A DNA stretch of 64,000 bases, taken from positions 620,001 through 684,000 of the forward strand of contig JBMNFB010000001.1 of the NCBI GenBank assembly GCA_050949085.1. The letters run 5' to 3'. A program made the translations under genes and the position numbers. Under the pieces are notes generated by a model. That model had not been told where the DNA came from. It saw only the letters and a list, made by a program, of their open reading frames with translations, and did no database searches. Below, in pieces: positions 9,006 through 16,366 of the stretch. This stretch comes from JBMNFB01 sp050949085 (GTDB taxonomy: Bacteria; Bacillota; UBA994; UBA5500). Numbering within the stretch: the stretch's first letter is position 1; each line of letters opens with the position of its first letter.

Positions 9006-9875
9006 GTGCGAAGGATGCTTGCCTTAGGTTTCATCGTTCTGATGGGCGTCGCTAGTTTGGTGTTGGTTAGCGAAACCGTCACGATTTCTGTGGAGCAGGT
9101 GGAAGTGCCGATCATCGGGCTGCCCGCTGAGCTGGACGGAGTGCGCATCGCCCAGATCAGCGATCTGCATGGCCGCCGCCTATCCCCGGACGGCGAGGTC
9201 TATAGTGCATTAGAAGTTAACCAGCCTGACTTAATTGCCATCACCGGCGATATTGTTGACCATCCGGCACAGTGGGACAACTGTCAGCCCCTGCTGGCCG
9301 CCTTGCCCGAGCTGGCTCCCACTTTTGCCGTCAGCGGCAACCACGACTACGCGGCCGGGTGGGAATGGCTTGCTGGCCAACTGGCATCGAGCGGAATTAC
9401 GGTATTGGAGAATGAGTGGCGGGAATGCGCTGTTGGCCAGGGCCGCCTTATCCTTGCCGGCATCAGCGACCCCTTGACCCAGCATCACGATCTGCAGACA
9501 GCCCTGCCACCCGACTCAGCGTCCGGACCAGTTATCCTCCTCGCCCATGGCCCTACCATCTTCTGGCGCGACTACTACCTGCCAGGAGGTTCCTTGCGGG
9601 AGACAAGGCCCGGCGTCCGCCAGCTGGACTGGGAGCTGCTGCAGCGCGTTGACCTGACGCTGGCCGGGCATACCCACGGCGGCCAGATCAAGCTGCCCCT
9701 GATTGGAGCGGTAACCACGGCCACCGGCCAGCTATTTCCCGATAACTACGTCGAAGGGCTGTCCTGGGAGGGCTCCGGCTGGCTCTATATCAACCGGGGC
9801 TTGGGTACCACCGGACTCAACATCCGATTCCTGTCCCGCCCTGAGGTAACCATCCTCACGCTGCGCGCCAAGTAG
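9006..9875 (+). CDS. Membrane-anchored metallophosphoesterase
   Basis: 289 residues beginning with Arg-Arg and an N-terminal membrane anchor (about residues 4-20), then a calcineurin-type phosphoesterase. All the metal-binding blocks are present: QISDLHG, TGDIVDH, SGNHDY and AGHTHGGQ. This is the layout of the YkuE/YaeI group, which acts on phosphate esters at the outer face of the membrane. The GTG at 9006 is chosen because GGAGG lies 11 bases before it; the ATG at 9015 is the alternative. A much longer in-frame extension to 8436 overlaps the divergent membrane gene and encodes non-homologous sequence. The substrate is unknown. Confidence 0.88.
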   Translation: MRRMLALGFIVLMGVASLVLVSETVTISVEQVEVPIIGLPAELDGVRIAQISDLHGRRLSPDGEVYSALEVNQPDLIAITGDIVDHPAQWDNCQPLLAALPELAPTFAVSGNHDYAAGWEWLAGQLASSGITVLENEWRECAVGQGRLILAGISDPLTQHHDLQTALPPDSASGPVILLAHGPTIFWRDYYLPGGSLRETRPGVRQLDWELLQRVDLTLAGHTHGGQIKLPLIGAVTTATGQLFPDNYVEGLSWEGSGWLYINRGLGTTGLNIRFLSRPEVTILTLRAK

Positions 9876-10185
9876 AACTGGGATCCCCTCTTGGACGCTT
9901 CCTTCAGGCAAGCCCACCCTGGTGCTTTCTATGGCTGATCTGATCGCTATTCGGCCTGGATCGAACCTGAACAAAGCAATGCCATGTTGAGGTGCTTGAT
10001 TCAGTCAACCTAAGCCAGGCTGACTTCTCTCACTTGACGTGGCATGCAACGTAGCCTCTGCTGGCGCTGATACAGGCGGCCCGGAAACCTCGGCCGGCAG
10101 GCCAAATTCCTGCTGCAGCGGTCTGCATCGTTGCCTTCCCGCTGGGTGCACACTAGACAGGAGCAACAAAGCAGGGGGGATGCAG
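9876..10185. other. Intergenic stretch without a recognisable gene
   Basis: About 310 bases between the phosphoesterase and the CNNM/CBS gene. Short frames on both strands lack ribosome binding sites and family-like sequence. A 13-base imperfect palindrome TTGATTCAGTCAA lies at 9996-10008. The downstream end supplies the G-rich ribosome binding site of the next gene. Confidence 0.5.
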
Positions 10186-11439
10186 ATGCAGACATCGGTC
10201 TGGCAATGGGCGCTGCTCTTTATACTCGTGCTGGCTTCCGCCTTTCTCTCAGCGGCAGAGACAGCGATCAACTTGTACAGCCGCGTCAAACTCCGTACCA
10301 TGGCAGAAGGCGGGCACCGCAGGGCAGCGCTGCTTGGCCGGCTCAAGGACAACCCCCGACGCCTGGAGAGCACCCTCCTCATTGCCGATAGCATCATCAG
10401 TGTCGCAGCAACCGCCCTGTTCACTGCAATCGCCTTGCGCCATTGCAGGTCGGTGTTCAGCCTGGTGGTCGCAGTTGCCGCATTTGCCGCGGCCATGCTG
10501 CTTCTGGGCAAGATGATACCCAGGAACTTGGCGGCTCAGCGCCCTGAGTTAATCGCCGGGAAAGTGGCCTTTCACATCAGCTGGATCGGGAGTGTAGTCC
10601 GGCCCCTGCTTTGGTTGCTGACCCGGATTGCCGGCCGCTTCACTGGCTCACCGACGTCTGGCAAAGTCCGCCGGGAGGACGTTACTGAAGACGAGATTCG
10701 CGCTCTGGTGGATGCCGGCGAGAGACAGGGCGTGATCCAGGACAGCGAGAGTGAAATGATTCATAGCGTCCTTGAACTGGCGGACACCCCGGTGCGCAAT
10801 GTAATGGTGCCGCGCACCGCCATCACCGCGATCAGCATCGATGCAACTCACGAGGAGCTCCTGGAGCTGGTGCGTCGGGACCGTCATTCGCGTTTTCCGG
10901 TATATGAGGGCGACATCGACAACATTGTCGGGCTGGTTCATGCGAAAGATATCTGCTCGTTGACTGACGCTCAGCGCGCTACGTTTCTGCTTCGCGCCCA
11001 CTTGCGGCCGACTGTCTACGTGATAGAGTCGGCCAGCAGCGGACTGGTACTCAGGGAACTGCAGAGGAACCGGATTTACATGGCCATCGTCATCGATGAA
11101 TATGGAGGGACAGCTGGCCTGGTCACTATTGAGGACTTGATCGAGGAGATTGTTGGTGAGATAGCGGACGAGTATGACGACGAGGAACCGCCGCTACAGA
11201 TGGTGGATGACGCGACCGCGAGCCTGGACGCGCGACTGACAGTTGAGGAGGTAAACGAGGAGCTGGGGCTCCTGCTTCCCGTCGATCGGGCGGAGACGCT
11301 GGGCGGCCTGGTCCTGGCACTGTTGGGGCGAATTCCTCAGATTGGCGATTCTGTCGTCTGGGGGCAAGTCACCCTCACCGTGGATAGAATCGACCGTCGC
11401 AGCATCGAACGAGTCAGGTTGCGCCTGAAACCGGACTAG
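10186..11439 (+). CDS. CNNM/CBS transporter-like protein of the CorC/HlyC family
   Basis: 417 residues: an N-terminal DUF21/CNNM membrane domain with about four hydrophobic segments (residues 1-150), a tandem CBS pair (about 200-320, starting at VMVPRTAITAISID and including SRFPVYEGDIDNIVGLVHAK), and the C-terminal CorC_HlyC domain (about 340-415). Family members have been linked to magnesium or cobalt efflux; the old haemolysin name is not informative. The ATG at 10186 sits six bases after GGGGGG; another ATG at 10180 has no room for a ribosome binding site. The stop overlaps by three bases the 3' end of a convergent small gene. Confidence 0.88.
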   Translation: MQTSVWQWALLFILVLASAFLSAAETAINLYSRVKLRTMAEGGHRRAALLGRLKDNPRRLESTLLIADSIISVAATALFTAIALRHCRSVFSLVVAVAAFAAAMLLLGKMIPRNLAAQRPELIAGKVAFHISWIGSVVRPLLWLLTRIAGRFTGSPTSGKVRREDVTEDEIRALVDAGERQGVIQDSESEMIHSVLELADTPVRNVMVPRTAITAISIDATHEELLELVRRDRHSRFPVYEGDIDNIVGLVHAKDICSLTDAQRATFLLRAHLRPTVYVIESASSGLVLRELQRNRIYMAIVIDEYGGTAGLVTIEDLIEEIVGEIADEYDDEEPPLQMVDDATASLDARLTVEEVNEELGLLLPVDRAETLGGLVLALLGRIPQIGDSVVWGQVTLTVDRIDRRSIERVRLRLKPD

Positions 11440-11678
11440 CTGCACACCGCATCGTCCAGGGTCTGAAGTACACGACAGAGAAGTGAGTCGGCAGCCACAG
11501 GTCTTGAGATCATTTTCTTCAGTTGCCGAACATGGCGCTGGCACTGGCGACGCATCCGCCGCAATTCTTGCTTGCGTCTGCGGCTACAGGTATTCCCTAT
11601 CATCTGCGTATACGCCTTCACCAGCTGACGCTCCTGCCTAATGGCGCTGCTGGCCAGTCAGCCAAATCGTCTCGACAT
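11436..11678 (-). CDS. Small basic helical protein with in-frame TGA at codon 7
   Basis: An ideal ribosome binding site (GGAGGTGAT) lies just before ATG 11678, which opens a frame MSRRFG, then TGA (11660-11658), then continues without interruption in the same frame for 73 more codons. The downstream part is strongly basic and helical, with IRQERQLVKAYTQMI and RRQCQRHVRQLKKM. It faintly recalls small ferritin-like helical hairpins, but I cannot assign a family. Reading options are a nonsense mutation or sequencing error (TGG to TGA), readthrough or recoding, or translation from GTG 11621, which has AGGAG nine bases upstream. No cysteine pair flanks the TGA, so selenocysteine is unlikely. Confidence 0.45.
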
Positions 11679-11949
11679 CCCATCACCTCCCCGGTAGTTC
11701 ATAGCCCTGCCTTCTGCAGTATATGTGAACAACACCCTACCGCTACACGACTCCTCATTTCCCAGATAACACACCCGTCCCGCAATACTGGCCTCCTGGC
11801 ATTCCCTGCCTGAAGGGGGTTGGGTAATCTGGAGCGAACACATTTGTTCCACTCGAAACGCAAACAGGGACCAGCCTAATCGACTGATCCCTTGGTTCTG
11901 GATGAGCCTGAGGCCTAGCGCCACAAACTCCTTTCCTCCCCAAACACTG
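11679..11949. other. Intergenic stretch without a recognisable gene
   Basis: Region between the small TGA-containing gene and the spore protein leader. A minus-strand frame runs through it into the small gene but its sequence looks non-coding and has no start signal. The right part forms the leader of the spore protein gene, described separately. Confidence 0.45.
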
Positions 11950-11983
11950 ACAGTATTCAGGGTGATAGCCCGTGAAATACTGT
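11950..11983 (+). promoter_or_regulatory. Hairpin and possible forespore promoter before the SASP gene
   Basis: ACAGTATT (11950-11957) pairs with AATACTGT (11976-11983), and inside it GGG pairs with CCC around a TGATAG loop. GTATT and AATACTG, 18 bases apart within the element, resemble loosely the -35 and -10 boxes recognised by forespore sigma factor G (GHATR, CATNHTA). The element may be promoter, leader hairpin or both. Confidence 0.35.
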
Positions 11984-12014
11984 AGATAACAACGGCAAAA
12001 GGAGGTGAGTTATA

Positions 12015-12236
12015 GTGGCTCAAGGTAGTTCATCCAGCAACACCCCGGTGGTACCCAACGCCAAACGGGCCCTCGACCAGTTCAAGTACGAGGTGGCCAA
12101 CGAGTTGGGGATCCAGACTCCGGCCGATGGCTATTGGGGAACCATGACTACACGTGATACCGGTGCCATCGGTGGACATATGGTTCGCAAAATGATCGCC
12201 ATGGCCGAGCAGGCGCTGACTAACCGTCAGGGCTAG
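12015..12236 (+). CDS. Alpha/beta-type small acid-soluble spore protein
   Basis: 73 residues from a GTG start with AAAGGAGGTGAG five bases upstream. It carries the SASP hallmark around the germination protease cleavage site (KYEVANELGIQ) and the second conserved block DTGAIGGHMVRKMIAMAE. These proteins coat and protect spore DNA against UV and heat, and are degraded on germination. This gene is the clearest evidence that the organism forms endospores. It is monocistronic, flanked by a leader hairpin and a terminator, as expected for a strongly expressed forespore gene. Confidence 0.96.
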   Translation: MAQGSSSSNTPVVPNAKRALDQFKYEVANELGIQTPADGYWGTMTTRDTGAIGGHMVRKMIAMAEQALTNRQG

Positions 12237-12258
12237 CTGATGCCCGGCAATCCACGAT

Positions 12259-12280
12259 AGGGCGGGCTTTTGCTCGCCCT
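12259..12280 (+). terminator. Terminator of the SASP gene
   Basis: AGGGCGGGC (12259-12267) pairs with GCTCGCCCT (12272-12280) around a TTTT loop, with one G-T pair, followed by GTTTCC. Confidence 0.7.
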
Positions 12281-12477
12281 GTTTCCGTTCATGTCATGCC
12301 CATTCGGCACCTTCCTTATGCATCATTTGGGAAATCTGCTGTTCGCCTGCCACTGCCCCAGGCGCGACGACGCTCTCGCCCGACTTACCAAGCGTTAATC
12401 ATCTCCGCGAACCTCAACGCCCCCTTCGCCCTCCAGATTACGCTCCGTTGTTTTTTTCTGAATCCAGATACTTATAG

Positions 12478-12506
12478 TTGGCCAACGCCAGCCCCATCAG
12501 TATTAT
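12478..12506 (+). promoter_or_regulatory. Candidate promoter of the Lrp-type gene
   Basis: TTGGCC (12478-12483), a 17-base spacer and TATTAT (12501-12506). The boxes are good but transcription would start almost at the ribosome binding site, so the leader would be very short. Confidence 0.35.
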
Positions 12507-12525
12507 GGTTATGGGGGGCGATAAC

Positions 12526-12960
12526 ATGGACGAGGTAGATCTGAGGATCCTCGAGTTGCTGGAGACCAACGGCAGGATGACGCACGAGGAGATTGGCAGG
12601 CGACTGAACCTGTCCAGACCCGCAATTCATCAGCGGGTCTCCAGACTGGAGCAGGCTGGGGTGATCAGAGGCTATCACGCAGACATCAACTGGAGCAAGG
12701 CAGGGCAAGGCATCAAAGCTCTGGTAATGATCAACGTCAAGACCTCGGACTTCAACAAGATGATGGAACAGGCAGCCACTGTTCAGGTACCAGGGCTGTG
12801 CATCGAGAGATGTCTGAGGATAACCGGCAAATGGTGCGTAATGCTCCAGATCCGGGCCCAGGTCACAGACCAGATCACCGCGCTACACGATCAACTGCTG
12901 CGTATCGAGGGTGTCACCGAAACGTTCACTATACTTATTCTGCAATCCAGGCCGATTTAG
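12526..12960 (+). CDS. Lrp/AsnC-family transcriptional regulator
   Basis: 144 residues: an N-terminal winged helix-turn-helix (VDLRILELLETNGRMTHEEI, then RLNLSRPAIHQRVSRLEQAG) and a C-terminal RAM ligand-binding domain. Start ATG 12526 follows GGGGGG by seven bases. Lrp-type regulators sense amino acids and form octamers. The next gene, 15 bases downstream on the same strand, encodes the second enzyme of proline breakdown. Control of that gene in response to proline or a related amino acid, as PutR does in other bacteria, is therefore a reasonable inference. The sequence shows no effector. Confidence 0.9.
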   Translation: MDEVDLRILELLETNGRMTHEEIGRRLNLSRPAIHQRVSRLEQAGVIRGYHADINWSKAGQGIKALVMINVKTSDFNKMMEQAATVQVPGLCIERCLRITGKWCVMLQIRAQVTDQITALHDQLLRIEGVTETFTILILQSRPI

Positions 12961-12975
12961 AGGAGGTTCTCTGTC

Positions 12976-14568
12976 ATGAACAACTGCATCCCGCGACAAC
13001 ACGAATTCGTCAACGAGCCGATCTTGCGCTACCGACCAGACTCCCCTGAGAGGTTGGAGCTGGAACAGGAATTAGCCAGGATGAGCGACTCCTTCGTCGA
13101 GATCCCGCTGATCATCGGTGGCCAAGAGATCAGGACCGGTAACATGGGCAAATGCGTTGTACCACATGATCACCAACGCGTGATCGGCGAGTATCATCGA
13201 GCTGGCAAGAAGGAGGCGGAAATGGCCATCGCCGCCGCCCTATCAGCCAAAAAAAGCTGGCAGGCGATGGATTGGCAATCAAGGGCCGCCATCTTCCTCA
13301 GGGCTGCTGAACTCGCCTCCGGCCCCTGGCGAGCCAGACTGAATGCAGCTACCATGCTGGCTCAGAGCAAAACCTATAAGCAGGCCGAAATCGATGCGGC
13401 CTGTGAACTAGCAGACTTCATGCGCTACAACGCAGCCTGTCTGCACCAGATCTATAGCGATCAGCCCTTTTCAATCCGGGGAATCATCAATCGAATGGAC
13501 TACCGTCCGTTGGAGGGGTACATTTTTGCCGTCTCCCCCTTCAACTTCACAGCTATCGGCAGTAATCTGTGCGGTGCGCCGGCCATCGTGGGCAACACCG
13601 TTGTCTGGAAGCCCGCTTCCAACGCGGTTTATTCGGCCTACGTGGTGTATCAGCTATTCAGGGAAGCTGGACTCCCCGCCGGGGTTATCAACTTCCTGCC
13701 TGGGAACGCCAGTGAAATAAGTGAGGTCGTGCTCAGCAACGAGCACCTGGCCGGAGTACACTTCACCGGCTCCACCAGCGTCTTCCACAGCATCTGGAGC
13801 ACCATCGGCAACCGGATTGCCGAATACAGGACATTCCCCAGAATAGTCGGCGAGACCGGAGGCAAGAACTTCGTCGTCGTCCACGCTTCGGCCGACATAG
13901 ACGCTGCCGCGCGCGGGTTACTGGAGGGCGCCTTTGAGTATCAGGGACAGAAATGTTCAGCCGCATCGCGCGCCTATATTGCCCGTAGCGTCTGGCCCGA
14001 GCTGCGCGAGGCTCTACTACAGATGGTGAGCGAAGTGAAGTATGGTGATGTGCGTGACTTTACCAACTTCATGGGTGCAGTCATCGACAGGCAAGCATTT
14101 GACTCTATCAAAGGCTACATCGACTATGCAGTGGCGTCTAGCGAGGCGGAGATACTCTGCGGGGGCACGTATGACGATTCTATCGGCTATTTCGTCGCCC
14201 CAACCATCATCCTCACCACCAACCCTCATTTTAGGACGATGGAGGAAGAGATTTTTGGGCCTGTACTCACCGTCTATCTCTACGATGATACACAGTTCGA
14301 GGAAGTTCTCGCGCTGTGCGACCGCACGTCCCGATATGGACTTACCGGTTCGATCTATGCTCGGGAGAGAGCCGCGATACAGGTAGCAGAAAGAGTTTTG
14401 GTCAATGCGGCTGGCAACCTCTACATCAACGTCAAGCCCACCGGGGCGGTTGTGGGCCAACAGCCCTTCGGCGGTGCCCGACAGTCTGGTACCAACGATA
14501 AAGCCGGCTCAAAGTTGAACCTGCTGCGCTGGATTAGCCCCAGAGCCACCAAGGAGGTCCTCCTTTAG
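12976..14568 (+). CDS. 1-pyrroline-5-carboxylate dehydrogenase
   Basis: 530 residues of the aldehyde dehydrogenase superfamily. The N-terminus NEPILRY...SPERLELEQEL and the length fit the group that includes eukaryotic ALDH4A1. It oxidises glutamate semialdehyde, in equilibrium with pyrroline-5-carboxylate, to glutamate using NAD. The catalytic cysteine is Cys327 in YQGQKCSAASRA and the general base is Glu293 in GETGGKNF; FTGSTSVF is the cofactor loop. GAGGAGG lies nine bases before the ATG. No proline dehydrogenase is present in the window, so the substrate may come from arginine or ornithine, or the partner gene lies elsewhere. Confidence 0.92.
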   Translation: MNNCIPRQHEFVNEPILRYRPDSPERLELEQELARMSDSFVEIPLIIGGQEIRTGNMGKCVVPHDHQRVIGEYHRAGKKEAEMAIAAALSAKKSWQAMDWQSRAAIFLRAAELASGPWRARLNAATMLAQSKTYKQAEIDAACELADFMRYNAACLHQIYSDQPFSIRGIINRMDYRPLEGYIFAVSPFNFTAIGSNLCGAPAIVGNTVVWKPASNAVYSAYVVYQLFREAGLPAGVINFLPGNASEISEVVLSNEHLAGVHFTGSTSVFHSIWSTIGNRIAEYRTFPRIVGETGGKNFVVVHASADIDAAARGLLEGAFEYQGQKCSAASRAYIARSVWPELREALLQMVSEVKYGDVRDFTNFMGAVIDRQAFDSIKGYIDYAVASSEAEILCGGTYDDSIGYFVAPTIILTTNPHFRTMEEEIFGPVLTVYLYDDTQFEEVLALCDRTSRYGLTGSIYARERAAIQVAERVLVNAAGNLYINVKPTGAVVGQQPFGGARQSGTNDKAGSKLNLLRWISPRATKEVLL

Positions 14569-14574
14569 GCAGCT

Positions 14575-14706
14575 CTAGTCTTCCAGGGGCGCGCTGATCG
14601 AGTAGTACATCCCCAGCACCCAATCCTCAAAGATCACCAGCTGCTCCTCCAGCGGCAGTTTTTCTGGAGGGGACTGCGGAATCGTACTTGCAGGTAGCCT
14701 CAACAT
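14575..14706 (-). CDS. Small protein of 43 residues, unknown function
   Basis: A short minus-strand gene with a strong ribosome binding site (AGGAGGG about six bases before ATG 14706). It encodes an acidic, proline-containing N-terminal half and then VIFEDWVLGMYYSISAPLED. There is no signal peptide or cysteine motif. It ends six bases from the convergent dehydrogenase stop codon. The ribosome binding site, the tight packing and a protein-like composition support it being real; function cannot be inferred. A family match is the first thing to look for. Confidence 0.55.
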   Translation of the reverse strand: MLRLPASTIPQSPPEKLPLEEQLVIFEDWVLGMYYSISAPLED

Positions 14707-14781
14707 GTCTTTCCCTCCTTATCAGCTGTTGTTTACTACTTATGAGAAATGTCAGACAGAGGTGCCTGTGGACGACAAAAA

Positions 14782-14801
14782 ACCCGTCGCGCTGGACGGG
14801 T
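14782..14801 (-). terminator. Bidirectional terminator after the GltB-like gene
   Basis: ACCCGTC (14782-14788) pairs with GACGGGT (14795-14801). The stem is flanked by a run of A on the left and T on the right, so it can work in both directions; it directly follows the leftward gene ending at 14817. Confidence 0.8.
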
Positions 14802-14816
14802 TTTTCTCTTGCCCTC

Positions 14817-16265
14817 TTAATTCTGGTTGGGAATAGCTTGCGGCTGATAGCCCAGCGGAACGCCGCAGATTTCCGCGGTTTCCCGGTCTAGAGCAAAGAG
14901 GTGCTCCTTGCTGATCTCGTGGATCGAGACCTTGCCCAGAGCCCGTACGCCTTCACCCATCTCACTGCTGATTGATTGCAGGAACCGATGCAGCGCCTTG
15001 CCGCCCTCTTCCGGATCAAAGCTATCCGCGAACTTGCCGTTGTACCATACCAGCTGTGTCGGTGGCTCCCAGGGCGTAGAATGCGTTACCTGGGTGTGAC
15101 TCATGGCATACAAAGCAGCGGTGCCGATATTGATCGCATCGGCGCCCAGGGCGATGGCTTTCAGAAAGTCGCCCGCCGTGACCAAGCCACCAGAAATGAT
15201 CAGGCTCACGTTGCCCAGCGCCCTCTGCCGCTCCAGAAAGCGCACAGCTCTGACCAGCGCGTAGAGCGTGGGCAAACCGAAATCATCCTGCACAATAGGT
15301 GGCGCGCCCTTGGTAGCACCCTGAGCGCCGTCCACCGTGATAAAATCCACTTCTGCCTCCAGTGCCAGCCGCAAGTCCTCTTCCAGGTGATGCCCCGCGG
15401 CCAGTTTGACGCCGATGGGCACCCCCCTGGCTTGCTCACGCAGGCGGCCCACCAGGCGCCCCAGATCCTCCGGTCGCTGCACCTCCGGCTGGCGAGCGTT
15501 ACTGATCACCGGCTCCTCTGGCTGGAGCCCCATCTGTTGGCGCAGCTGGCTATCGATCTCCCATGGACGCAGCGCCAAACCGAGGCCGGCGGCGGCACCC
15601 TGCCCCAACTGGATTTCAACTGCATCGCAACGGGGAAGCGCCCCGGAGTTGTTCGCCCATTGTCCGCGATGGTACTGATAGATCAGCTTCTTAGCCGCCT
15701 TCCTCTCCGACTCGAGGAATGGCCCCTGCCCAGTGTTTGTCGCAGTGCCAGCAGCCGCCGTCCCCAATGCCAGGCTTATCTTCGCTTTCTCCGACAGTGC
15801 CCAGCCATACGCCATGGCTGAGACCATGACCGGTATCTCAATCACCATCGGTCGCGCTGCCCGTGGCCCAATGGTCACCCGCATATCCACTGGTATGTCA
15901 GGCGCCGTAGGCATGGTGTGCAGTTGCGCCGCGTCAAACATCAGGTTGCTGAAATCCGGGAAACGCTTAGCGGAACCAAAGGGCCGCTGAATCACCCGCC
16001 CTTCGGCGGACCGAAGGTTGGTCTCCAACAGTCGTTGCACACCATAGCGGGATGTGGCCGAGACAATTTCGTACAGGTTGCGGTCATAAGGATCGGTCAT
16101 CAGGATACGGGTGGCTCGGCGGATGGCGGCAGCAGCAATCCAGCGGCTGGCCGCCAGGATGCCGATTCCTCCCAGGGCCGCCCCAGCCCCCAGGGTGAGC
16201 AGTTCATCCACCAGACCGGAGCCCTGGCGTCTATTGGCCCTTCGATTCGGCTGTCGTCGCCGCAT
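14817..16265 (-). CDS. FMN-binding glutamate synthase-like protein
   Basis: 482 residues. A basic N-terminus and one hydrophobic segment (about residues 22-48) precede a stand-alone glutamate-synthase central/FMN barrel (GltB2, about residues 80-470) with blocks such as SAMAYGWALSEKAKISLALG, GVPIGVKLAAGHH, DFITVDGAQGATKGAPP and ADAINIGTAALYAMSHTQ. Glutamine amidotransferase and ferredoxin-binding parts of full glutamate synthase are absent. Members of this short membrane-linked group are often annotated as glutamate synthase, but their reaction is not established. The ATG follows GGGGAG by about six bases. The gene is monocistronic, with the bidirectional terminator just downstream. Confidence 0.85.
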   Translation of the reverse strand: MRRRQPNRRANRRQGSGLVDELLTLGAGAALGGIGILAASRWIAAAAIRRATRILMTDPYDRNLYEIVSATSRYGVQRLLETNLRSAEGRVIQRPFGSAKRFPDFSNLMFDAAQLHTMPTAPDIPVDMRVTIGPRAARPMVIEIPVMVSAMAYGWALSEKAKISLALGTAAAGTATNTGQGPFLESERKAAKKLIYQYHRGQWANNSGALPRCDAVEIQLGQGAAAGLGLALRPWEIDSQLRQQMGLQPEEPVISNARQPEVQRPEDLGRLVGRLREQARGVPIGVKLAAGHHLEEDLRLALEAEVDFITVDGAQGATKGAPPIVQDDFGLPTLYALVRAVRFLERQRALGNVSLIISGGLVTAGDFLKAIALGADAINIGTAALYAMSHTQVTHSTPWEPPTQLVWYNGKFADSFDPEEGGKALHRFLQSISSEMGEGVRALGKVSIHEISKEHLFALDRETAEICGVPLGYQPQAIPNQN

Positions 16266-16366
16266 TTTCTTCTCCCCGCCTTCTGAGCAGTTGCTCCTGT
16301 TATTTTCTACTCCTGCGTAAAAACTATGAGTGGAATTTGGCGAAGGTTCGTCAGGAGGCGATGTCC

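Noticed and set aside
9996..10008. TTGATTCAGTCAA as an FNR or HcpR site
   Set aside because: The half sites are separated by three bases instead of four (13 rather than 14 bases), and no suitable promoter or anaerobic gene follows.
11658..11660. Selenocysteine at codon 7 of the small basic gene
   Set aside because: No cysteine or redox motif nearby and only a weak stem downstream, unlike the convincing case at 57114-57116.
11658..12023. 121-codon minus-strand frame upstream of the small TGA-containing gene
   Set aside because: Only its last six codons belong to a plausible start (ATG 11678). The rest covers the SASP leader and does not look like protein.
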